From the NCBI RefSeq assembly GCF_030272615.1, contig NC_081415.1, positions 185,811,494 to 185,875,493 of the forward strand: 64,000 bases of DNA, written 5' to 3'. Source of the DNA: Cryptomeria japonica (Eukaryota; Streptophyta; Pinopsida; Cupressales; Cupressaceae). Of this stretch, positions 44,765 through 56,699 are shown one piece after another (position 1 is the first letter of the stretch; each line of letters starts with the position of its first letter). Below the pieces are notes generated by a model. It made no database searches and was not told where the DNA came from. It saw only the letters and a program-made list of their open reading frames with translations. Made by a program: the position numbers and the translations under genes.

Positions 44765-45215
44765 TCTATGATGTGCTACAGAAAGGACTATACGTGCTAC
44801 AATATATTTTAGATGCGCTAAAATTATGTCTACATGTGCTATACTATTTTCTTGATGCGCTACTCTGTGCGTCGAAAATGCTGCTCTGTTTTTCTCCTGC
44901 GCTGAGACCTAGAGGAAAAGTGATGATTTGATGTGCTAAAAGATGGTTTTCACGTGCTCGATGATGGACTTCAAGCACTAGATGGTGAATTGGATGCGCT
45001 ATCTGATAGACCCTACGCGCCAATCTATTTTTTAGATGCGCTACTCTATTTTTCTTCCACGTTGAGACCTATAGGAAAAAATTTAGTGGAGGTCATGCGC
45101 TAAAGTACGAACTTTACGCGCTAGAGTAGAGACCCCATGTGCTAAATAGTGGACTGGATGCGCTACTCTGTTTACTAGATGCGCTAAATAGTGAATTAAA
45201 CACGCTAATTCATTT
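44765..45215 (-). repeat. TAGCGC-type array in A gag leader, copy 1
   Basis: Plus-strand variants GATGCGCTA, ACGCGCTAGA and CATGTGCTA recur every 15-35 bp. Same polarity relative to gag as 35640-36030. Confidence 0.75.
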
Positions 45216-45269
45216 TTCCCACATGCCTGCAAAAGTAGTTAGTTTCAAAAACCGATTTGATATATGGGG

Positions 45270-45292
45270 TCGGGCCCCATGGTGGGCACCAG
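45270..45292 (-). promoter_or_regulatory. Primer-binding site of element A
   Basis: The minus strand reads TGGTGCCCACCATGGGGC three to four bases inside the 5' LTR. It differs from the N/B site after TGGTG. tRNA not assigned. Confidence 0.6.
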
Positions 45293-45295
45293 AAA

Positions 45296-46790
45296 TGTGT
45301 GTGGGAAAAGTGGGTCGATAGAACTCAATATGTGAAAAATGTTCCAAAATACCTGTCCACACACACACACAAGACTTCTTGGTGCAAGCTATGGAGTCAT
45401 GAAGTATAACTCAGCTTCCCAAGGTTGGTCCCATGGTTCTCTATCTTACAATGTCCCTCAAACCAATATTTTTGCTCTCAGATCACTGAGCAAAATGGTT
45501 TAGGGATGGCAAATGCAAGAACGAGGGATGCTTTGATAGATTTTAGTATGAGATGCATACTAAGCTATGCATGATCTTAAAAAATGCAATAAACTAGATT
45601 ATAAGATGACAAGGTTAGTATGAGTACTATCCTAACATGATATATTTAGTCTATGATTGAGCTACATGATAAAGAAAATATTCTAAACATGCATATTTAG
45701 ACTAATTTCTATTCTAAAGAGAGGCTAAATGATGAGCATAAAAATGATATATGAAAGCTTGAATGTATTTGAGCATAAGTATGATACTACAAATTTGGAG
45801 GATTGATTTCAAATGGAGGAATGAGAGCTCTATTTATAGCAAAAACAGGGCAATGGATGGTCAGGATTGAAAGAGTTGATCAAGGGTTGAGTTTGAAAGT
45901 TGGGGATCCATGTTTGCAATTTGCACCAATGAAATGGTGACAAGTGTCAACATAGGGTTGGGTTGAGAGAAGGGGTTGGAGGCATTAAATGCCTGAGAAG
46001 ACCTTAGGGTTATCTAGAAGGTAAGGGTCAAGCTTAAATTAGGATTACCCACTGGATTAAGAGTTAATCCAAGGATAAACCTCTGTGCAAATGATTAAGA
46101 GATAATCATGGTCAAAGCATTTAATGCTTGATGAGACCTTTGGGTTGGGTGAAGGTTGAGTTAAAACAAATTCTTTAACCATGTAAGAGGGTTTGAGTTA
46201 ACCATTAATGGTTATTGAAGACTTTGGGGAATTAAGTGGTTGAAGGCTTGAAGCCTTTAATGGTTATCAAAGACTTTGAGGATTTAAGTGGTTGAAGGTT
46301 TGAAGCCTTTAATGGTTATCAAAGACTTTGAGGGTTTGAGAAGTGACCTCCTCTTTCTCAGGGATGTGACAAAGTTTAGAAGATGGGTTAGGCTAATTAG
46401 AAGCGATTAGAAGAGTCTAGAAGGGATTAGAAAGGGTTTTAGGAAGGCAAGTGGGAGATGTAGGAAAATGCAAGTGGATGGAGGGATACTAGGTTTTAAT
46501 TGAAATAAAGTAATTTAATTCAATTTGGTTGCAATTAAATAAATTAGATTTATTCAATTTAGGATAACTATTTAATTAAATTTGAATTTAATTAAAAGTG
46601 GATAGGAGGGATTTAATTGAATAAAATGATTTATTCATTAAATGGGTATGGTGAATTTTATTTAAATAAATTAAGTAATTTACTTAAAAAATAGAGGAAT
46701 GTGGATAATTTAATTAAATTGGATTTAATTAAATAGAGAAATGAACATAAAATATTCATTTATGAATGTGGTCATTTTTATACGTCTACA
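45296..46790 (-). repeat. 5' LTR of element A
   Basis: 1495 bp, TGTGTGTGGG to ACGTCTACA, with the duplication AGTCC on its right. Sense-strand CTATAAATAG at 45839-45830 is a strong TATA candidate. Confidence 0.93.
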
Positions 46791-48607
46791 AGTCCAATAT
46801 GGTTTTTAGGATCATGGAGGGACAGAGGCTTGCATAGCCGTATGTGGTGATGAGAACATTTCCAAAGGAGAGATGTGATGGGAGGATATGATCATGTATT
46901 ACGAGACTCTCCTTGTGATTCTTATAGGTTTGATTGGGGGGGTTTATCTGTCCAGACAAGAGATCTCTAGGTTTTAATGTTGGTTGGGGTGAGATTCTTT
47001 AGAGCATGATGGATCATCAGACTCAATATGTGTGAGGTTTTTGCATGCTTTCTCATTTGTATCATGATCTTCATCAGGTTGTTTTAGATGATAGTGCTAG
47101 TTTGTCTACAGGATGCACACTTTTATAGATCTAGTGTTAGGAGCATTTTGTTATTACTCAACCTATCCATCATAGAGTTCATGGTGAGATGTAGCCATAT
47201 GTCTATTTATATGCAGGTATCCTTACTTAGAATAAGCTGGGTAAGATGGAGTATTGGCATAGGGTTCTGGATTCATTTGATAGTGTTATTTGGAGAGATT
47301 ATATTGATTGTGAGCCATGGATGGATGATGCATACACATTACCATATATTATGCAAAGTAGATATCTCATTGGTCGTACTCCATACATTATTGAGTGGCA
47401 GTTGATTCATTGCATTTTGAGATATTTTGGTATCATTCAACACATGCCTACTGTTGTCACTATATATGCATGACGGTACAAGGATAGGCAAGATTGGGGA
47501 CCTTCTTTGTCTTTTGAGATAGCACGCACAGAGTTTCTCGCTACTCCTAGGGTGACTTATGATTTGAGATTACACATTCTAGATCCTGGGGTGATTGCGG
47601 ATTATGGTTAGTACATGCTTACACACTTTGTTCCTGGGATTACTGATCCAACAGACCCTCCTCCTAGCTCAGGAGATGAGGAGGATGATTCAGATGATCC
47701 CATCATTAGGAGATGGAGATAGAGATGAGAGCTTAGAGCTGCTCAGGAGGTCGGAGGTGAGGGAGATGAGGGAGGAGATGGAGGCGGAGGTGGTAGGAGA
47801 CCCAGATGGAGAGGAGGTTGATTGAGAGTCCATGGAGGACCTTTTGGACCAATTGGCAGGATTGGGTGACCACTTCCCATGGGTGAGATAGATGCAGGAT
47901 GGATTGGGAGGGACATTGGAAGGGCGAGTATGAGATCAGTGAGAGGATTACCCTCTATAAGAGGAGGCAGGAGCATTGGACTAGTTGGGGGTTGCAGGAG
48001 AGGCATTGATTTTGGTCAGATTCAGCCAGACCCTAGGGTTATTGCAGCTCATGGTGGAGAGGAGGAGGATCTAGAGGATGATGTTCCTCTCATTAGACGA
48101 TGGGTTCTAAGAGCTACTTAGGCTGAGATTCTAGTAGGTGGATAGGGAGGTGGAGATAAGGGGATTCAAGGTCATGTTGCTCAACAAAATGTGCCAAAGA
48201 AGGATACCTTAGAGAGTCTCAGAGCACAGATAGATCAACTTAGAGCATAGGTGCAGACACTCATGACAAAGAGAGACAAAGTGGTTAGTAGACAACATGA
48301 TACTTAGGGTCTTCTTGATCACATTCAGTAGATTGGATCTGGTACCCTCTCAACTGATACCATCACAACACTATTTTGGGTCGGGAAGGAGACAACAAAT
48401 TAGCGACGATTATATGAGGATTTAGTTGTTGAGAGCCAGAGGGCATGTAGCTATCATACCACTGTGAGGATGGATACTAGTAGTGGTGGAGTCATGGGAC
48501 CTCCTTAGAGGAGTGGTGATCATGTGGGATAGGCATCTGAAGGATCTTCTTGCCCACAAACACATAGGCAGACAAATTCAGGTGGTAGTGGCACATGACA
48601 GCCTTGA
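46791..48607 (+). pseudogene. PMD gene of C1, 3' part
   Basis: Resumes the frame cut at 8290; the first five bases duplicate 8286-8290. It keeps late PMD segments (MEYWHRVLDSFDSVIWRDYI, then LPYIMQSRYLIGRTPYIIEW), an acidic patch (DEEDDSDD), an Arg/Gly-rich part, a coiled-coil-like segment and the tail TSSGGVMGPP shared with C2 and A. Many TAG and TGA codons and some shifts make it non-coding now. The end at 48607 is taken by comparison with C2. Confidence 0.72.
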
Positions 48608-50526
48608 CTTGATTTATATTGATGAGGCACTTGTATTTTTTATCAGATATCATTGTATACCTGGAATTTTTATTATTTTATGATGATCTATATGCAGACA
48701 TGGACTCTATATAATGACTTTTGGTTTATTATGCATGTTACTCTATATGATGATGATCTATATGCATTGATTACGTGGATGATGTTATGATGATCTTTTC
48801 TTTTCTTTTCATGATGATGATGCTATATATGATGCAATGATGATGAAATGAAAAAAATGCTTTTGATTTTTTATTTTGATGATCATGGATGTAAATGAAA
48901 ATGATTACTAACTTAAATGATGCAAATGCAATGATCTATATGAGAATGCAAATGAATGATTGATTTTATTTTATTTTTGATTTGTATGCATATAATGATT
49001 TTGAAATGCAAATGATCAATATGAAATGTTTTTTATTCTTATATGTAATGCTTATAATGATTATGAATCTAATTGAAAAAATGCAACTAAATGACTTTAA
49101 TGGATAAAAAGAACTACAATGATAATGATCCTAATGCAAATAATAATGATATAATACACATGATCAATGAAATGCACTTAATAGAATGCAAACTAATGCA
49201 ATGATATGAATGATGATTGAAATGATTCTAAAGATAAATGCACCTACAATGATCAAATGCAAATTGTTTTTGTGTGTCCAAGTATACTCAATCTTTATTT
49301 ATGATCGTTGATCTATGAACGAAATGAAATGTTTATAATGTAGATGAATAATGAGATAATCTAAAAATGATCTAAAATGATACTTCCATTCTTCATATGT
49401 TGTCTTGCAACAGTGCTTGATTTCATCATTGAACTTTAAAATGTTGTAAGAAAATATAAGCAGCTTGACATAAAGATCCAAGCTGACCTGAGTATTTCTT
49501 ACATAGATTTTGATATAGAAAGTTTATACAAGCAACTTGATATAATGAATCAAGATGACCTAAGTATTTCTTGCAAAACAGACAAGGATTATCCCCTTTC
49601 TTGCATGACTTGGAACGTCCTCATTGATCTTTTGTCGATTATATCCTTAGACAAGTACATACCTTAATAAGAGATAAACCACATACAACAATCAAAGAAA
49701 ATAACCATGCCCCAACATAGCTTCTCTAGTCATGGACATCCTTGAGTTGCATAGAGTACATGATTAGCAATAAAATTAAGATATAAACACTGAATCTTGT
49801 ATCTCATTTACATGTTCTCATGGTCATTAACTGATATAATCATCTTGATGAATGATCATTGATAACCCTTTATTACTTTCTAGTTGATTCTTCATTTTCT
49901 GAGCTTCACAATTCAGTTGTTATAAAATGTCTTGATCTTCATTTCTTTGTTACTCATTATCTGTTTTAAAATCCTAAGTGTTTTTGTTTTCTAAGTTTTC
50001 TGAATGTTTTGGATTTTCAAAGATTTAAAAGATCACATTAGCAAAAGGAATTAGGATTTTTCCCCTAGTAGAAACAAAACTTTATTATGGATGTATGAAG
50101 AATGATCAAAACCATGGTGGGATTCAAATGAAAATATGATTTATTCTAATAAAATCTAAGACAATGACTATGAAAAGTATGTGAAAGATTGATAAATGTA
50201 GGTAAGTTGCATATTTCCTGCTAAATGGTTCAGAGCAATGGATGCGAAAGATGAAATGGATGAGATAGGACTGATGGAAGTGGTAGATGTGATTAGGATG
50301 GAGTGGATAGGTGCACAAAGTGATCTCATAGATGGAAGAACTCACTTTTTAGATTGCTTTTTTTTACCACGTTTTCATTATCTAAATTTATTGTAGTTTT
50401 TCCATATTTTGATTTTTTTGTTTTCACTGTTTTATGCTTTTTTTAGGGATTTTTTGCTTTTTTGATTTTTACTGATTTCTTCAGGACTTGATATGCTTTT
50501 TATTGATTTTTTCCAGCACTTTATAT
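48608..50526. other. C1 spacer between PMD and pol
   Basis: Very AT-rich with loosely repeated ATGATGATG/AAATGCAA motifs (48700-49270), collinear with 59125-60984 in C2 (e.g. shared GACTTGGAACGTCCTC at about 49609 and 60100). No gene seen. Confidence 0.65.
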
Positions 50527-52317
50527 CTAAAGCATAGAATTCTTGAGATGGATGCAATTCATAGGTTCATCAAACCAATCACCTTCAAGAGTAGATAACT
50601 TGTATGCTCCTAAGCCATATGCTGCTACTATGACAAAAGGACCTAACCAATTTGGTTCAAATTTACCCTTCTTTTCTCGATCTTGCTAATTTCTCGGATT
50701 CTCCCTTGGAACTATATCTCCAATCTGAAAAATGTGTGGCTTGACTTTGTGATTATAACTTCTTGCCATTCTCTATTGATATGCCTTCAAATGATCTCTT
50801 ACATTTTGGAGATGTTCCTAAATCATCTCAAGTTCTTGAAGTCTAGAGACTCGTTCTTCTTCTTCTGGTATAAGACCTTTCAAGGAAACTCGTAGAGACA
50901 GTATCTCTACTTCTATTGTTAATATGGTTTCTTATCCATAGACTAAGAAATATGGAGTTTCCCCCATTGGTGTGTGGAGAGTAGGATTTAGCTGAATGTG
51001 CCAGTCTTTTCCAGCTTCATTGACTGTTTTCTTCAAGATTTTCAAGATAGTCTTGTTTGATGCCTCAACTTGACCATTTCCCTGTGGATAATATGGTGTA
51101 GAAAACCTATGTTGGATATGGGATCGTTCACATAGTTCCTCCACATCTTGATTCTTAAATGGTCATCCATTATCAGTGATAATGGTCATAGGAACTCCAT
51201 AGCGACATATTATAAAATTCAAGATGAATGATGATATTTGTTTTCTTGTTACTTTTGTCAAAGGTATTGCTTCAATCCATTTAGTGAAATATTCAGTAGC
51301 AATCAGAATGAACTTATGTCCATTAGAAGATGAAGGATTTATCTTACCTACCAAATCAAGGCCCCATTGAGAAAATGGCCATGATTTGGCCATAGGATGC
51401 AATTGTTGTGCTGGTGCATGGATGAGATTCCCATGGATCTGGCATTATTTACATTTCTTCGCATATGTGAATGAATCTCTCTCTATAGTAGGCCAAATAG
51501 TAACCCATACAAAGAAGTTTCTTAGCCAGTGTTAATCCACTTGAGTGTGTACCAACAATATAAGCATGAACTTTGTTAAGAACTTTCTCAGATTCTTCTT
51601 GTTCGAGACATCTCAATAAAGTGCTATCTAGACCTTGCCTATATAAGGTATCAACAATAATAGTATAGCAGGATGATTGACAGATAAAATTTCTTCTTTG
51701 ATTACGAGATAGGTCAAGAGGAAGGATATTCTCTTTTAAGTATTGATAAGTTTGGCAATATAAGGATTGACTAGTTCCAGATATATGACAATTCATGTAG
51801 GTATGTTGGGATTGAATGGTAGGGGTTAAGATATCTTCCACCAAGATTTTGTAACATTGTTGATTCTCCTGACTCTGTAAGAGAGATACTATTGCAGTCA
51901 TTGAATCTGCTACTTTATTCTCATTTCTTGTGATCTGAGTGAATGACACTTCTTCAAAGTGTTCTTTAAAATCTTGTACCAACTGTTTGTAGGACATAAG
52001 CCTATCATCCTTAGTTTGATAATCATCATTTATTTGGTTGATGATAAGCTGTGAATCACCATAGACATGTAAATCCTTGATATTCCATGCAATATCCATT
52101 TTGAGCCCAATAGTCAATGCTTCATATTTTGCAGTATTGTTTGTGCATGGAAATCACAATCTATGTGATTTTAGAATTGTGTTTCCTTGAGGTGTGATGA
52201 ACAAAATTCCCGCGCCTGATCCATATTGTGTATAAGAACCATCAAAGTAGAACTCCCAAAATTTTGTACTTATTGTTAGAATGTGTGCATTAGGAAATTC
52301 AATGTACAATGGCATGT
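50527..52317 (-). pseudogene. C1 pol remnant: second RNase H and integrase
   Basis: The second RNase H (FYFDGSYTQYGSGAG, YGDSQLIINQ) is followed by a linker, an integrase zinc region (HSSGLTLAKKLL), the catalytic core (WGLDLVGKINPSSSNGHKF, ITDNG, PQGNGQVEASNK) and a C-terminus ending near 50527. It contains several stops and a one-base deletion near the end relative to C2. RT and everything upstream are absent because the sequence changes to LTR D at about 52317. Confidence 0.85.
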
Positions 52318-53774
52318 GATGTACGTCAAAAAGAGGAAGGCACAAAAGACAAATCATTAGTATGTTAGTGACAACAAAAATGAAACACAAATGAGCCTAT
52401 GATCATAAACATGCATATCAAGAGAGATAAAAAGCATACAAGAAGAAGCATACAAAAATGAAAGAGGGAAAGAAAACCCCCTAAGATGCTTCCCACAATG
52501 CTCATAGTTGTCCTCCCTTGTTCCTCTCCTCTCCAAGTTCCACATGAGTGTAGCTCTCAACTTTTAACACTAACTATGGATGTCTTCTGAAGATTCAAGA
52601 TAATTATGAAAATGAGAACAAATGCATATACAAGTTTAATTAAGTTACTATGAGAAAGCACCTAATTAGTCTATATTAATTTTAGAAAAATAATAAAGCA
52701 AATGCTCCTAAATGCTCTCTTAAAATGTCTATAAGTTTGATGCACAAAGACTTCGGGATATTTGAAAATGAGGAATGGGAGCTCTATTTATAAGGAAAAT
52801 AGGGCAATGGATGGTCAATATTGAGTAATCTTAACAAGGGCCAGGATTGATTGGTTTGTGATCCATGTGATGACTTTCAACTCAATCCCATGATGACAAA
52901 TGTCAACATGAGATGGCTTGAGAGGAGAGGGAAGAAGTATTAAATGCTTAAGAAGACATGAAGGTTACCTTGGGAGGGTTTGGTTAGGCTTGAGTTAATG
53001 AATAAAGCTTTTATCCAATGAATAATGCCTTTATCCAATGGACAAACTCTTGTGCAAGAGTTAGTGGGGATATCCATGGTCAAAGCAATGAATGCTTGAA
53101 GATACCCATGAGTTAAATAGGGGTTGAGTTAGAGGGAAAGTCTCTAACCATGTGGGTGAGTTGAGTTTAACCATTAAAGGTTGTGTAAGAGCCATAAATG
53201 GTTATTTAAAAACCATTAATGGTTTGGAAGACTTTGGAGGTTAACTTGTTGGAGGATAAAAAGCCTTTACTGCTTTTCAAAGACTTTGGAGGCTTTGAGA
53301 AGTGACTTCTCTTTGCTTAAGAATGTGACAATAATTAGGGAGGGGGATTAGCCTAATTAGGAGGATTAAAAGAATCTAGAAGGGGTTTTAGGATGCAAGT
53401 GGGTTTGATGGGTGAGAGAAAATAGGATTTTAATTAAAATAAAATTCATTTATTTCAACTAAAATTGTGCAACTTGCATTTGTAGGAGAATGCAAGTGGG
53501 GGGATATTTATTTATTTATTTAAATGAGGAAAGGGGGTTAAATTAAACAAATATGCTTTATTCATTTAATTAATTTGGGGTGTGGTTTAATGAATTAATT
53601 TAAATAAATTGAATAATTAATTTAAATAAATTGAATAATTTATTTAGTTAATAGCAGAAGAGGTTCAAGATGAATTAATTAAATATCAATTTAATTAATT
53701 ATTGATTTATGGTTAAATAATCAAATAAATACTAAATATTTATTTAATTAAGTGGACAGATTTATATGCCTACA
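52318..53774 (-). repeat. LTR of a further Gypsy family (D)
   Basis: The right edge is clear: GCCTACA followed by a polypurine-type tract (TTAGCCCCTCTTTGAGATGG). The left edge is placed where C1 pol homology ends and is uncertain. The interior shares a block with the A LTR (GAGCTCTATTTATA, then AGGGCAATGGATGGTCA), so it is a diverged relative. Only one copy is in the window. Confidence 0.55.
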
Positions 53775-54109
53775 TTAGCCCCTCTTTGAGATGGTGCAGT
53801 TTATTGTGTTGTTTCAAAGAAAGAAATATAGGTATGAGAAAATATGCCCCATAAATGTTAATTTAGTGGGTGGTATGCCCTCTCGAGAGATGGGTTAAAT
53901 TTTTTTGAAAAATTGGGCCATCTCTCAAAAAAGAGAAAGAAGTTGGGGGGGAGGTAGAATAGAAGAAATTAGAAATAATGGTGAAAGAACGAGAGAAAAT
54001 GGAGTTAATACAGAGAAAGGCGATGAAGTGATGGTGTATCAGAGAAAAGAGAGATTTCCAATTGGAATCTATAACAAGTTGTAGATGAGGAAGTTTGGAC
54101 CTTGCAAGA
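53775..54109 (-). other. Remnant of D internal region
   Basis: A polypurine-type tract and about 300 bp resembling the sequence after the A and C tracts (CTCGAGAGATG...TTTTTTTGAAAA). It then breaks off at an inverted C-family LTR. Confidence 0.5.
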
Positions 54110-54594
54110 TGTATACACCTAAAAATTGGCTATGAGCAATTAAATAAATATTTAATATTTATTTAATAAATATTCGTCTATTAAGTAGTTAATTCGAAAA
54201 GATTAATTAATTTAATTCATTTTCATATCTTTCTATTAATTAATATTTTATTAATTAATTCATTTATCCTATTCTTCTAATTAATTAAATATCTAATATT
54301 TAATTATTCCTCTAAACCAAGTTAATTAAATATCTAATATTTAATTATCTCCTCCAATCAATTAAATATCCAATATTTAATGGTTATTCTCCTATCCTAT
54401 AATCTCAAATATTAAATAATTCTTAAATTATTTAATATCTCTTTTCCAACTCATCCTCTATCTCCACTTCATCTTCCCTTTGCCAACTCATCAAACATGT
54501 GGCTAAGGAAATTAATATTTCTTAAATATTAATTCATCATTTATCTTCAACTTCCCAAATTTAATGAAATTGTGTACGTACACATATTTCATTA
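54110..54594 (+). repeat. Inverted, truncated LTR fragment of family C
   Basis: Starts TGTATACACCTAAAAATTGGC and runs as the reverse complement of about 55752-55330, breaking off after CACATATTTCAT. It forms an inverted repeat with the C2 LTR about 0.3-0.8 kb away. Confidence 0.75.
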
Positions 54595-54905
54595 CCAAAA
54601 CATAAGTTAGTTTCACAAAATACAATGGAAATGCATACAATGGTAAAATGTGTGAGCATGAATTTCATCCTTAGAATATTACCTATAATAAGTTAGTTTC
54701 ACAAAATACAATGGAAATGCATACAGGAAATCCAAAATCCACCAATGAAACTACATGAAATAAATATTAATATAAAACACTATTTTACCTTCATGACTTA
54801 TGTCTCATTGTGTCCTAACTCCACCATTCCTGGTTGCAGATGGTGTGCTCTCAGATAATGCATTGTTAGCTTCCAAGATGGCATATGAAGAATGGACTGA
54901 TAACT
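54595..54905. other. Unassigned junction DNA with a 37-bp direct repeat
   Basis: A 37-bp sequence beginning TAAGTTAGTTTCACAAAATA occurs at 54603-54639 and 54689-54725. The rest shows no similarity to the surrounding elements and no gene. Confidence 0.6.
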
Positions 54906-55752
54906 TGCAGTTAACTGATAGTATGATATGAAAAGCTACATGATTATGCTAAATTATATTATATGATAATTTCTATTACTATTTGCTATTTGCTTCAAAA
55001 ACTCATGGATGCATAAGATTGGCTTGAAGACTATTTTTGAAGACTAACTTTCTCTCAACAGAAGCTCCTGATTTTATAGACCTTGAGAGGATTAGATGAT
55101 GTGGCTCAGATCAACGGTCATGATCAGATCTATAGATTTGAATGGCTATGAGCAAAGGTGAAGGTTGAGAGAAAGGGGGAAGGAGAAGACAAGTGTCACT
55201 CATCTCACCTTGACTGGGTTGCTGACTAAGAGAATCTAGGGATGGTTGGAGGAAATTTAGGCATGAGAGGACAAGTGGACTCAAGTCCTTCCTAAGATGT
55301 AGGGGGTGTTGGAGAAAATATAGAAGATAGTTATGAAATATGTGTACGTACACAATTTCATTAAATTTGGGAAGTTGAATTTAAATGATGAATTAATATT
55401 TAAGAAATATTAATTTCCTTAACCACATGTTTGATGAGTTGGCAAAGGGAAGATGAAGTGGAGATAGAGGATGAGTTGGAAAAGAGATATTAAATAATTT
55501 AAGAATTATTTAATATTTGAGACTATAGGATAGGAGAATAACCATTAAATATTGGATATTTAATTGATTGGAGGAGATAATTAAATATTAGATATTTAAT
55601 TAATTAGAAGAATAGGATAAATGAATGAATTAATAAAATATTAATTAATAGAAAGAAATGAAAATGAATTAAATTAATTAATCTTTTCGAATTAACTATT
55701 TAATAGATGAATATTTATTTAATTGCTCATAGCCAATTTTTAGGTGTATACA
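54906..55752 (-). repeat. 3' LTR of element C2
   Basis: About 847 bp, homologous to 5907-6800, ending GTGTATACA. Sense TATAAAAT at 55078-55071 is a promoter candidate. Confidence 0.8.
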
Positions 55753-55770
55753 TTTTGCCCCTCTTTGAAA
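55753..55770 (-). promoter_or_regulatory. Polypurine tract of C2
   Basis: Minus-strand TTTCAAAGAGGGGCAAAA, identical to C1. Confidence 0.75.
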
Positions 55771-56006
55771 TGATGTGAAGACAACATTGTTTCAAAGATT
55801 AAATCAAGTCTCGATAGTGCTTGATAGAAATTGAAAATTTGGATTGTGTGCCCCCTCAGGAGATTGATCATGAAATTGTCAAAAAATTTAGTTTGAATGA
55901 TGGATCTCATGATAATATGATAAAAAAATTTAGTCAATTAAATTCATTTGTAAAAATAACAAGTTAAATTGCCCCATTGGAAATTAACGACTCTACAAAT
56001 AGTAAA

Positions 56007-56013
56007 TATAAAA
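56007..56013 (+). promoter_or_regulatory. TATA-like box of C2 PMD gene
   Basis: TATAAAA lies 84 nt upstream of the exon 1 ATG. Confidence 0.5.
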
Positions 56014-56269
56014 TTAACCAAGGCTAATTTTAACTTCATTGTTATCCTTGTCAGCTTTTGGAGAGAATATTTTTTTGCTAAGGTGGCGAAATGGTGATTC
56101 CCATGGAGAACTATCGATTTGAGCATGTGTGACAATATCAGCGACCGATTGAGTATGGTTATCCGGTATGTTTCCTATCCCGAGCTTTGTTTTCAAGTTT
56201 TTGTTCAAAATTTCATGTTTTAGGCGCTCTTTTTTGAATTTTTAAATTTTTTGATTTTTTTGACTTTAG

Positions 56270-56570
56270 ATTAGTGCATTTGCAATTTAGTTTAGCACAT
56301 ATGCAATTTTGGTTAGTGCAAATGCTTGATTTAGCACTTTTGCTTTGTATTTTAGCGCTTTTGCATAGAATGTTAGCGCTTTTGCATGTTTTAGCACTTT
56401 TGTTTCATTTGTTAGTGCATATGCTTAGATTGTTAGCGCTTTTGCATAGAATAGCGCATATGCATCATTGTTTAGTGCATATGCTTGATAGAATAGTGCT
56501 TTTGCTTAGAATAGAGCATATGCATCATTGTTTAGCACATATGCTCAATAGATCAACGCTTTTGTTTAAA
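56270..56570 (+). repeat. TTAGCGC-type array in C2 PMD intron
   Basis: Units such as TTAGCGCTTTTGCAT and TTAGTGCATATGC recur every 15-25 bp, making this the densest of the arrays. Confidence 0.8.
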
Positions 56571-56699
56571 TTCAAGATTGTTGATAGGGACAAAAGCTAA
56601 AAATCACTTGAATGATTAGATTTAACATGTGTAATACGTAGTGATGATGAAAATAAGAGCTTGATTGGAATGATTGCATGATTGATAGATTGATAAGTA

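Larger units (their letters stand above)
44382..45295 (-). other. Element A leader, LTR-proximal part
   Basis: Leader DNA between the A primer-binding site and the B2 insertion. It holds a TAGCGC-type array (44765-45215) and otherwise no coding signal. Confidence 0.65.
8291..46790 (-). mobile_element. Tat-lineage Ty3/Gypsy element A, host of two nested insertions
   Basis: Two directly repeated, near-identical LTRs (8291-9784 and 45296-46790) are flanked by the 5-bp duplication AGTCC (8286-8290 and 46791-46795). Minus-strand order: 5' LTR, primer-binding site, long leader, ORF1, gag, protease, G-patch-like region, RT, RNase H, second RNase H, integrase, spacer, antisense PMD gene, polypurine tract, 3' LTR. 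Removing N (12,872 bp plus duplication) and B2 (7,578 bp plus duplication) leaves about 18.0 kb. Removing N restores a single frame across the junction, and removing A restores the C1 PMD frame. The order of events is therefore C1 first, then A, then N and B2. Confidence 0.93.
5907..52317 (-). mobile_element. Tat-lineage Ty3/Gypsy element C1, split and truncated
   Basis: The minus-strand element begins on the left with its 3' LTR (5907-6800) and polypurine tract. An antisense PMD gene follows (7128-8290, resuming at 46796-48607), then an AT-rich spacer and the 3' part of pol (50527-52317). Element A (8291-46790) interrupts it within PMD exon 2. On the right it stops inside the second RNase H, where an unrelated LTR (D) begins, so RT, protease, gag and the 5' LTR are missing. 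It is collinear with C2 (54906-64000). Confidence 0.82.

Noticed and set aside
44765-45215. Regularly spaced short repeats that could suggest a CRISPR array
   Set aside because: Repeat units are too short and variable, spacing is irregular, there are no cas genes, and the context is a plant retrotransposon leader.
56274-56600. 108-codon leucine/histidine-rich plus-strand ORF that looks membrane-like
   Set aside because: It is a translation of the TTAGCGC repeat array inside the C2 PMD intron; the periodic LAL/HM pattern mirrors the DNA repeat.
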